From the NCBI GenBank assembly GCA_965178125.1, contig OZ237753.1, positions 186,001 to 250,000 on the forward strand: a stretch of DNA of 64,000 bases. The letters run 5' to 3'. Below, in pieces: positions 50,701 to 59,457 of the stretch. The stretch comes from Bilabrum cf. latius (Eukaryota > Bigyra: Bicosoecida > Bigyra > Bicosoecida). Below the pieces are notes generated by a model. The model was not told where the DNA came from, searched no databases, and was given only the letters and a program-made list of their open reading frames with translations. Every line of letters starts with the position of its first letter. Within the stretch, counting starts at the first letter, position 1. Position numbers and translations under genes: made by a program.

Positions 50701-52034
50701 ACGACTCGGTATCTGGGACTTCGAATGAGGGTGCCCTGATCGCGAGCGAAGATGCAGACTCCGCAGATCTCACGGACGCGAGAGAGAACTGGGCCGTGCT
50801 GGAGGCCGAGTTCGAGGCGACGTGCCGGCGAGTGCTTAGAAGCCTTCGCTTGGCAACCGCAGCTGCATCCAGAACTCATCCACCCGCAGGGGGTATGCAT
50901 ACGGATGGCGGGAAACGACAGGCTGGGCGGCGCGGCTTGCGGCGGGGCGGGGCAAAGGCGCCACTGCCCGAGCCTTGGCTGCGGCCCTGGCTAAATGCCC
51001 TTGGTATTGTGTCCATGGTGTGGGTGTGGGCAGGCTTCGTGGGAATGATACTCGGGCTGTACCTGCTGAGCGCAGAGGTGTGGGCGGACTAGGGAGGAGC
51101 GGCTGGTTCGATCGCCCTACTGGCCGGAATCGGCCTGTGCATGCTGGTCCTGGGCACAGTGTCGTTCATTCAGTCCAGAAGGGGCTGGGTTTACAATGCG
51201 CTGTATGCCCTCGGGCCTGCGATCCTGCTGCAGACGGCTGGCGGGATCCTATTCGCTGTGTTCTCTCTGCCATTCGCCGTCGAGGCGGCCGGCATCGTGA
51301 TCGGCTTGCAGGTGCTGCCTGCCCTGTTCATTCTTGCAGGGTACTTCATCTTCGAGTGCTTCAGGGGTGCACTGTACGACAGTGGCCAGGAGCAGATCCG
51401 GATCGGGGCCCGGGTGCGTGAGGCTATGGGCGGCAGCGACACAAAGTTCAAGGAGTCTGCCGTGAGAATCGTGAAGCTGCTCAAGAGAAGGAGGGCTGTG
51501 ATCAGGAGGAGGAGGCAGCAGCAGGTGCAGGACTGGGAGCAGGCTTGGTGGGACAGGAGCCTGATGATCGGGCTGGTGTACGGCGTGATGCTCGTGGTGG
51601 TGGGCTTCATGTTCTACCTGTGCTGCCTGTACGGGATCCTGTTCACTCCCGAGCAGGCGAGGGCGTGGGTCATTGCCAGCCTGGTCTCCTTCACAATCGA
51701 TATTGTGCTCCAAGAGCCGCTGGTGCAGCTGGGCAAGGTCCTACTCTTCTTCCTGTGGAAGCTAGGCAGCGACTCTGCCAGGGCCATCGTGGTGGCCTCT
51801 GTGGCAGCCAGGGCCGGGGTTGACAACCTCCACGATTCGCCCGGGGCGCCGGCGAACGAGGGCCGGGGTCGCATGAGCAATTCCCGGCGGTCTGCCAAAG
51901 TCAGCGATTCAAGCGGCTTGTCGGACGACGAGAGGAAGGGTGCAGGGGGCAAAGGAGCAGCAGCGGTGTCCAGCGACGTTCGCCAGGGGGGTGTTGCGCT
52001 CGAGGATCTTATCCTGCGGGAGAGCCTTCATTGA
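29784..52034 (+). CDS. Giant polycystin-1-like receptor with a beta-propeller array (about 7,400 codons)
   Basis: One frame stays open from about 29784 to TGA 52032-52034 with more than 40 TAGs and no TAA or TGA. Order: signal peptide (LFLASLGALVAVFTTSTLA); an FG-GAP propeller (29,880-31,150); seven near-identical or mosaic propellers separated by Ser/Thr/Pro linkers; a diverged one (40,850-42,230); beta-rich domains, one with LVFSPSNWNIPQAVKV; a REJ-like region (about 44,600-46,480: VGPCDTIEASAVSSYG, IPAGTLRPGRTYVL, MEWSCVSLY); an EGF module (CSGHGVCT, CRCDEGWNGRRCD); a GPS-like motif (VCATTHLSDFTAVV, near 48,270); first TM helix (48,355-48,440). The C-terminal membrane domain has polycystin features: LLILTATCLTSMAINAIFFG, a P-W motif (LPEPWLRPW) and a last segment including ARAWVIASLVSFTIDIVLQE. 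No PLAT domain is evident. The start is unresolved: no ATG lies in frame after TGA 29754, so a 5' exon is likely. Polycystin-1 proteins act in sensing and channel complexes with TRPP partners. Confidence 0.85.
31180..40850 (+). repeat. 2,742-bp tandem repeat array (3.5 units) encoding paired beta-propellers
   Basis: Equivalent sites recur at exactly 2,742 bases, for example the QFFGSHVVSIGDLDGDG-coding segment near 31,315, 34,057, 36,799 and 39,541. Each unit has two half-units of 1,371 bases (457 codons), type A (IPPIDDNMDQFFGS) and type B (LPPVDDANDEHFGS). Units start near 31,180, 33,922 and 36,664; a fourth, partial A copy starts near 39,406 and switches to B-like sequence after about 40,150. 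Copies of one type differ at only a few bases. Each half encodes FG-GAP motifs plus a Ser/Thr/Pro linker. Confidence 0.95.
40851..42235 (+). repeat. Diverged last copy of the propeller repeat
   Basis: This 1.4-kb segment aligns along its length with the 1,371-base half-units but is much less similar. It carries five in-frame TAGs (41190, 41568, 41727, 41865, 42027). Two of them sit where the array copies have CAG: PPR-TAG-AGNP and GGD-TAG-PDPVR. Confidence 0.85.
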
Positions 52035-52400
52035 AATTATGTTCTACGCGTTTCATATACATTGTTAACCCATCCAGCGAGCTGGGTGCGCATTCGCTTT
52101 GCTAGTTGCGTGTGTATTCGAACTGGCTTGCTTTGCATGCGCTAGCATGCGACCACAGTGCTTGCCATGCGGTACAGAGCTCATTGCAGCGATACCATTT
52201 TCTTCGTGAACGGCAGCAAATCCAACCTGAGTGGCTCAACTCAAACCAACGCCCGATCGCAAGTCCTTCCATTTCACCAGAGCACCGCTGCACACCAACC
52301 CGCAACAACTGGAGCACGCTTGCTGCTATTTTGGCCTTGCAGCCATGCATTATTCGATCCAATTGCATCCCGTTGTGCCATGCTGCATGTGAGAGGCAAT
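52035..52400. other. Convergent intergenic region
   Basis: Holds the 3' flanks of the giant receptor gene and RPS17. No gene or repeat is recognised. Confidence 0.5.
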
Positions 52401-53177
52401 TCATCGGCGGGGGCCGCGAGGCGCGCCACGGGCGCCAGCGAAACGCCTAGGGCGGCGGCGGTCGTCCACGTTGTAATCGAACTGCACGCCCAGGTCCTTG
52501 AGCATCTCGCCAGTAGCCTTATCTACCCGGATGTGAGAGGTCTTGATCTCGCTCTCCTTGGGCACGTAGTCCATGCGACGCTCGCGCTCCTCCTCCTGCA
52601 GCTTCAGGGACACACCACGCACGTTCTCACCGCGCTCGATACGGCGCATGAGATGCTGCGAGGACAGGCGTTTAAACATGTGTGAGGCACCACAAGCGAT
52701 GGAATGCGGTGCAAAGGCAAATCTTGCGAGGCCAAGCTGATTGCGTTTCGGCCAGCAGCAGCGCGTGCCGTCGGTGGCAGCACCGGCAGTCTCACGGTGA
52801 TGAAACCGGCAATCTTGTTGCGCATGCGCTTGGAAGGCAGCGTAGCAACGTCATCGCACACACGCTTGTTGGAGTGGAAGTCGGTCGCCAGCTTCATGTA
52901 GTAGCGCTCGACAATCACGCGCGCGGAGCGCTTCACAGTCTTTGTGCGAACGCGTCCCTGCGATATTATGATTGGAATCAGTACATGACATGCATCAGTC
53001 ATTTGAGCATTGCCTAAAGAGAACGCCAACAAGAGAACTGGCGAAGAGAGGTCCAGGCCCTGGCAGCAGGAAAGCTTATCAGATCATTGTTTGGCCGTCA
53101 CAAGACACAGTCACGTCAATATAGCCAGAATAGTTACAAGTAATTATGAAAAATACACAGTATATAACTCTCACCAT
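52401..53177 (-). CDS. RPS17: 40S ribosomal protein eS17
   Basis: Component of the small ribosomal subunit. Three exons: 53177-53175 (the ATG alone), 52957-52796 and 52655-52401. Introns of 217 and 140 bases both start GTGAGA and end TCGCAG. The spliced protein is 139 residues (family about 135). It contains [44 protein letters not shown] joined to HLMRRIERG, and [20 protein letters not shown], all family hallmarks. The C terminus is Arg/Gly/Pro-rich and ends at TGA 52403-52401. An intron directly after the ATG is common in ribosomal protein genes. There is no in-frame TAG, consistent with high expression. Confidence 0.95.
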
Positions 53178-53415
53178 GACTGTGTCTCTATCCCCAGATA
53201 ATAACCGAAGGACAATAGGTGGCAGAGGGATCGGATCGAACTCTAGCAACACCTTACCGAAACTGGTATAAGTTCGTTCGGAGCTGAAAACATCGATGTT
53301 GCGGCAACAGAAACTCGCAGTATTTTGAAGCATTGCGATGCGTACTTTGCGTCTCAGACCCCGTTTGCTAGGAGGTATGCACCATTATCTACCTTTGAAG
53401 GCATTATATTAGCCA
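53178..53415. promoter_or_regulatory. Divergent promoter region between RPS17 and threonine aldolase
   Basis: This 238-base AT-richer gap separates two divergent start codons and should include both promoters. No specific element is identified. Confidence 0.45.
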
Positions 53416-54501
53416 ATGACCAGATTTTTCAGCGGAAGATCAGCGGATTTCCGTTCAGATACGGTGACAGTTCCCGATGCAAAGATGACCCTTGCCATGA
53501 TGGATGCTCGGTGCGGAGATGATGTTTACGGTGAAGATCCTACTGTGAATTAGCTGGAGGAACTGGCCGCCGACATGTGTGGTAAAGAGGCTGCCCTGTT
53601 CGTGCCCTCCGGAACCATGGGAAATCTTGTTAGCATGGCGGCGCATGTACAGCACCGTGGGGGAGAAGTAATCCTCGGAGATGAGAGCCATATTTTCCGA
53701 TATGAGTAGGGGGGAGCGAGTGCGTTGCTTGGTTTGCCGTTTTTCACGCTGCCGACGGCAAAGGACGGAACGTTGAGCCCTCAGGCAATACAGGATGCGA
53801 TTCGAGAGGACGATTCGCATTTGCCACGGACGGCTCTCGTCTGCTTGGAAAACACGCACAATCGCTGCGGCGGCGCGCCGATCCCAGCTTCGTACATGGA
53901 GGAAGTCGCGGACGTGTGCGGCAAGGCGAACCTGCCGGGCGGCGCGCCGCTGCCCCTGCACGTGGACGGCGCTCGCATCTTCAACGCCGCCGCGGCCCTC
54001 GATACCGATGTCGCGACCCTGCTGGAGCGGGCCGATTCCGCCTCCGTTTGCCTCTCTAAGGGGCTAGGGGCACCTGTTGGTTCGGTCGTCGTGGGCAGCA
54101 AGGATTTCATAGCGAGGGCGAGGCGAGCCCGCAAGATGGTGGGAGGGGGGATGAGGCAGGCGGGCGTGATCGCAGGGTGCGGGATCGTCGCGCTGCGCGA
54201 CAACTCGAAGGCGCTGGGTGATGACCACAGGAGAGCCAAATCGCTTGCTCGCGGACTAGCCGCCATCGACGGCATCAAGGTGGACGTGAAGGCGGTCAGG
54301 TCAAACATTGTGTTCTTTGATATCGAAGAAGGACATCCCGTGCACGCCGATGCACTGGTGCAGGCACTAGAGGAGAAAGGTGTCAGGATAGGCGCGTACG
54401 GCGGCATGAAGTGCAGGGCAGTAACGCACGGCCAGGTGAAGGATGAGCATCTAGAGCGGTTCCTGGAGGCAGCCGAGGAGGTGATGAGCGGGGGCAAGTG
54501 A
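53416..54501 (+). CDS. Low-specificity L-threonine aldolase
   Basis: PLP-dependent enzyme that cleaves L-threonine (and allo-threonine) to glycine and acetaldehyde. An uninterrupted 361-codon frame runs from ATG 53416 to TGA 54499-54501. Family motifs: [78 protein letters not shown] and the PLP-lysine site [14 protein letters not shown] (Lys about residue 215). TAGs at 53551 and 53707 are read as Gln; the second is in YE-Q-GG, where many homologues have Gln. The short N terminus ([10 protein letters not shown]) may be a weak organelle signal. The end of the gene is the first copy of a 62-bp tandem repeat. Confidence 0.94.
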
Positions 54502-54683
54502 AGGACGAGCATGTAGAGCGGTTCCTGGAGGCAGCCGAGGAGGTGATGAGCGGGGGCAAGTGAAGGACGAGCATCTAGAGCGGTTCCTGGAGGCAGCCGA
54601 GGAGGTGATGAGCGGGGGCAAGTGAAGGATGAGCATGTAGAGCGGTTCCTGGAGGCAGCCGAGGAGGTGATGAGCGGGGACAA
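54436..54683 (+). repeat. 62-bp tandem repeat, four copies, spanning the threonine aldolase stop
   Basis: Copies start at 54436, 54498, 54560 and 54622 with GTGAAGGA. The first encodes the enzyme's last 21 residues ([20 protein letters not shown] plus Lys). Because 62 is not a multiple of three, the first junction reads AAG TGA and ends the protein; the other three copies lie in the 3' flank. Copies differ by one or two bases each. Confidence 0.93.
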
Positions 54684-54857
54684 GTGAGAAGCAGAAGCAT
54701 TGAGTATGACAATATTCCAATGTCTTGATACACTCTCAAGCTATTGATTATTTAGACACGGCCGTCCGCATGATGCCTTGATACTCTGCGCAAGAGAGCA
54801 ACCCTGCAGGCTTTGAACCCCCAACCGACCTCAAGCACGCGTTACTGGAGCGCTCAG
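54684..54857. other. Convergent 3' flanks of threonine aldolase and the K+ channel
   Basis: Short AT-richer spacer with no gene or element recognised. Confidence 0.4.
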
Positions 54858-57800
54858 TCACTCCCCCCCTGTCTCCAGGCCACCGTCCACGAACAAGTCC
54901 TCCTCTTCTTCCTCCTCGTCTTCCTCCTCCACGATCCCTCCAAGGCCAGTCACCCTGCCATCCCCAACCTGAAGAGGCCCCCCAACATCCTCGTCCTGCT
55001 GACCATGGCCATGACCATGGCCATGGCCCAGCTCTTGCTCATCTTCCCGCTCCTCTCTCGCTCCCGAGGCCCGACCCCCGCTGCCGTCGTCAGCCGCGTC
55101 ACCAGCACCCTCCCTAATCTTACCCACCCTCTTGCGCGCCGCCACCGCCATCCTCACCGTCGCAAGCAGCCGTTTCAATGAAGTCGTGTTCATTGTCAAC
55201 GTGCCGATGCTGCGGTTGCTCTCGCCGCTCACTGAGCCCGCCATGGACTGCAGCTGGGACGCGCGACCCATGACGGACCCGGCGTCGGAAAACGGCTGCC
55301 CACTCGTCACATCGCTCCCAACGGTGTCGGCCCTCAGCAGCTGCCCAAGTCCCGGCGGCAGTGACCCAGCTCCCGTGGGACCGAAGGGAGGGCTGAGACC
55401 AGTCGGTGCGTGCCCCTGTTGGCGTCCACGCCCACCATCCTGGTACTGGGCATGCATTGCACCAGAATCACCGTTTCCTGCACCCGGATGCGCCGATCGA
55501 GTTGAAGGCAAGGGGCCTGCTGGTCCCGCAATCCCAGCGACGCCCGCGTGCCGACCCACCGTGTGCGATTTTGGCTGCTAGCCAAGCATAACCGGGGACC
55601 GCTCGTGCGGAAGCTATGCCGCGCCGCTTGGATACGCCGCGCCGCCAGACTGAGGTTGCAACCCCTGGCCAAACCCGTCCCCGAACCCTGTGTGGCGGTG
55701 CTGCTGCTGGTGCGAGTAGCCCATGCCGCGATGGCTGCCGCTGCTGGTGGTAGTGCCAAATCCACCAGTGGATCCATGAGGTCCTTCAGACGTAGTCTTG
55801 CGCCCGCTGTCATGGCTCTCTGCCTCCTTCTCTGCCTGCAGCTGCTGATGTGCCCGAGTGAGCATCTGAATGGCGACTTCGAGGTGTCCGCCGCAGCGCA
55901 CGAGCAGCCGCCTGCCCGCCGCCAGCGCGGCGTCTTCCTCCAGCCGAGTCATGCCGGCGCCGGGGCCAGCCGTGTCCTCTGGCGTCAGCTTCACCCTGCC
56001 AGGCAGGCCAACGGAGCTGCCAGACCGCCCGCCAGACCCGCTGTTGCCCGAGCTGCTACCTTCCATGTTTGAAACCACAACCCCACTGGCACTGGCTTGT
56101 TCCCTGGGTGGTGATACGGTGGAAGAGTGGCCCCCGCCGCTGCCAGAGCCGCTGGTGGTGCTAGCCGTGCTGCCTTCGGGGCCGCCGGTCGCGCCGCTCC
56201 TATTGCTACCGCTTCTTCCAACGCTCGAGGAAGGAACGCTTGGCCCACGACCGTGCGATGCATCTGCATTGCCTTCCTCTCGCTCCATGTGGCTGGGTAC
56301 AGACGGGAGGTCGTCGTCAACAGGATCAAAGTCGTCGTGCTGCTGGCTGTTGCGCCGCCGCTTCCCCCGCCCTGGCAGGTCGCCGACTCCGCTGAGAGCC
56401 ACATCGCCGTCCACCGTGTTGGCCTCCGTAAAGCCGCTGCCTGAGCTGCTGTGTCTTCGCACCCTGCCGCGAGTGTGCTGCTGCCAGCCCGGATGCTCCG
56501 CGCCGGCATCCGGCTGCCCCCTGGCATAGGCTTGGGCGTGGGCCGTTTGGGCGTACTACGCATACACTGCAGGGTGCATGATACCGCTGGGACCCATGGC
56601 CCCAGGCATCATGGAGGGCACATGCATCATCATTGACGGCATGGACGACGTGGGAGTGGGTGGTCCTTGCATCCACTGCGCCTGCGCTGCTTGCACTGCC
56701 TGCACCTGCTACAGCCGACTAAATGTCTGCAAACGCTGCTACAACCCCTGGATGCTGAACGAGAAACCGGGCCGAAGCTTTCTCGTGGTGCTTCCATTGG
56801 TCGGCTGCTACTACTGCTGGTGGTGGTGGTGCCGGTGCTGGCGTATCGGCGGTCTGGCTTTCGCATGACCTTTGGTGTCTTGCTCGAAGCCTACACGACC
56901 TGTCCCAATTGATCTCGCGCTTTTTTCCGATGTAGCCCGGCCGCCGGCGCCGGCGCGCGCCTGGGGAGTCTGCGTCACGACGGTGAGGCCGGGCCTCCTG
57001 GGAGCTTGCCTGAGCCCCGTACGCCTGGCTTCCTCCAGCTTGCGCTGGGCCTCGTCGTCCGTCTCGTTGCCGTCACCCGACCCTCCGCTGGTGCTGTCGC
57101 CGTCTCTTCCCTAGGGCAAGCTGTCTGCTCCAGCTCCGTGCACATCATCGTCCACGCCCCTGCTGCCGCCATCGCCGTCAGCTTGCGAGGGCGTCTCCGC
57201 GAACGTGGAGCCGGCCAGCTGCAAGTAGGAAGGCGTGGGACGGAACGTGCCAACAGTTTGCTCGAGCATGGCAAGATGCTTCTCGAGCTCGCGCGAGTTG
57301 CGGTCCAGCCACTTCTGAAGTGCCTTCGTCTCGCGCTGCGCCTGCTTTCTCCAGCGATACATGGCCCCTGCCACCACCATCTTCCGCTTCAGGACGAAGA
57401 GCTTGTCGATGAGGCGGGTCTTCCTGGACCGCTGCTCCGACCTCCATTCCAGGAAACCAGTGGCGAGGATCGCTGCTGGCAGGCTATAGAAGGACGTACC
57501 AAGCACGACCAGAAGCGCCGTCACGAAGCGACCCTAGGTCGTGATTGGCGCCAGATCGCCGTAACCCACGCTGGTGATGCTGATTACCGAGTGGTACAGA
57601 GCCGTACCAAGGTCTGGAAAATCCTCCGGGTTCTGCTGGTGCTCCGCCGCGTGGATCGCAAAGGCGAAAATCAGTATGAAGGAGGACGAGATGAGCAGCG
57701 AGGTGAGAAGCTCCTCGCTCTTGATGGAAAACACGGCGAACAGCGCGGCCAGGCTCGGCGTGTACCGGACGAACTTGAACAGGCGCACGGCCCTCCCCAT

Positions 57801-59168
57801 TCTGACCCAGTTGGACACCTGGGAATTGCTCTCGAACGCATCGATGACCCCTGCCATGTGCAGCACGGCAGGAGCGAGGAGAATCAGGTCGAAGATCATG
57901 CTGGGCCACCCAAGCACCAGCACGCGCGGAAGACACACGTAAAAAGTGGTGTGCAGGCAGCAGCCCTTGCAGCTCCCGTCGTCTTCTACGAGGGCACGGG
58001 CCCGAAGCATCTCCCTCTTCTCGGCCTCCCTCTGCCGCAGCCGCTCCTGCCACGTGCTGCCTTGAGGCGATGCGCCTGATTCTATTTCCTGCTGCCGGCG
58101 GATGTTTGCAGCCAGTGCGAGCTTCCTAAGTTCAGGGTCGGTGTCCACGGACTGGGATCCGCCAGCCTCGCCATTTCCGTCAGTGTCGGAACCTCCATCC
58201 ATTGAATCCATCGAGCTGTGAGCGGCACTCGAGATTCGCTTGTTACGGAACGGCACCTGGCTGCCTACTGAGTTCCTTGACGTGCGCGGCTGGGCAGCGC
58301 TGCCACTGGCACTGGTTCTGCCTGCTGTGGTACTGCCTGCAGATCCTCGTGACAGTAGCCCGGCCTGGGACTGAGAGGTAACAATCTCGGCACCCCTGGC
58401 TTGGTCTTCCGACTTGCTGCCTCCAAACGTGACTTGCTGTGAAGGAGGTCCTGCTGCTTTGCTATCTGGTCCCCCCCTACCGGCACCGGCGGTGGTACCG
58501 GCCGTGAACGGACTCTGAGCTACTCTGGTGCCAGGGCTATCGGTCGAACTGTCCGCGTCTTGCAACCGCACAGGATCCTCTCCGGGCAGCTTGTCGTTAC
58601 AAACACTGGCATGTCGCACGCAAATACAGGGCTTGCAAGTCGCCATAACGATAGCCGCAGGATAGTACGGCTCCAGGTCGGCTGTCCACATGCGCAGCAA
58701 GAACTCGATCAGCATCGTCGAGCAGAATATGAACTCGACAGTCCGAACCCCAGGCTATTGAATGCTGACCAGTGATGGAGCCTCTTCAAACTCCACCGTT
58801 TCCGTGATCAATGACATGAGTGATATGTAAAGCAGCGCCAACACACAGAGCCGAGCGATTCTAGCAGCAAGTGAAAACGCCTTGCCACGCCACACGAGCG
58901 CAAACACCTCCTCGCGTACCTCCTCCAGCCATCTCCTTGACTTGTCATCAAGATTTAGCGTGGAAGCAACAATTGAGCGGCGCCGTGTTTTGGGTACCCT
59001 CCCGGCCAGCTGAAACGAACCTCGCCGATTCAACGTTTGTCGGTTACCCCCGCGCTTTATTCTAACCGAAGGGACAATAGCAGAAGCTTGTGTTCCATCC
59101 CCAGCCTCTGTGCTAGTGTTTTTTGCGTTGGCTGCAAGCCCTTGCTTGATTTGGGAGAGCGAGGCCAT
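54858..59168 (-). CDS. Voltage-gated K+ channel, KCNQ-like, with a long Gln-rich C terminus
   Basis: Six-helix potassium channel subunit of 1,436 residues, intronless, ATG 59168-59166 to TGA 54860-54858. S1 is near residues 105-130 and S2 (EFIFCSTMLIEFLLRMW) near 143-160. A roughly 240-residue low-complexity insert separates S2 from S3. S4 has five basic residues every third position (RMGRAVRLFKFVR, near 457-470), and SIKSEELLTSLL resembles the KCNQ S4-S5 linker. The filter is TSVGYGD near 533, followed by APITT-TAG-GR. S6 is SFYSLPAAILATGF. The approximately 870-residue cytoplasmic tail has a coiled segment, a Gln/His/Met-rich region (56,550-56,830) and acidic low-complexity sequence. About ten TAGs include two inside CAG runs (56808, 56811). 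It should carry depolarisation-activated K+ current; a tetramer is expected. Confidence 0.92.
56550..56835 (-). repeat. Poly-Gln/His-rich tract with TAG mixed among CAG codons
   Basis: Read on the minus strand this part of the K+ channel tail runs HHHHQQ-TAG-TAG-Q, then GL-TAG-QRL, RL-TAG-QVQ and YA-TAG-YAQ. TAGs are at 56811, 56808, 56739, 56709 and 56556. Their placement in Gln-dense sequence is direct support for TAG=Gln. Confidence 0.9.
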
Positions 59169-59457
59169 GCTCTGAGTGGGTCGACAATCCAATATCCCTA
59201 CCAGGCGCAGTTTGAAAGCTTCAGGGCGTCGTGTACGTCTCCAGCACTTCAACTACTTAGTGCTTGAATTATGATATCCTAGGGTCGCAATTTGTCAAGA
59301 TATGCGCTCGTACTGTACTGTCGTCATCTGCGATCGTTTTGGAGCAATTCTGGTCGCAAAGGCAGCATCCGTTTGGCGCTTTCTGAACGATTCACCCTTG
59401 GCACACTACACTAGATTGCAAGTAGTGGGTCCTCGTCAATTTTAAGTGTTCCTTATA
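59169..59457. promoter_or_regulatory. Divergent promoter region between the K+ channel and DUF4062-NACHT genes
   Basis: A 289-base gap between divergent ATGs, AT-richer than the flanking exons. The channel's reading frame meets TGA at 59297-59295 with no upstream ATG, supporting the chosen start. Confidence 0.5.
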
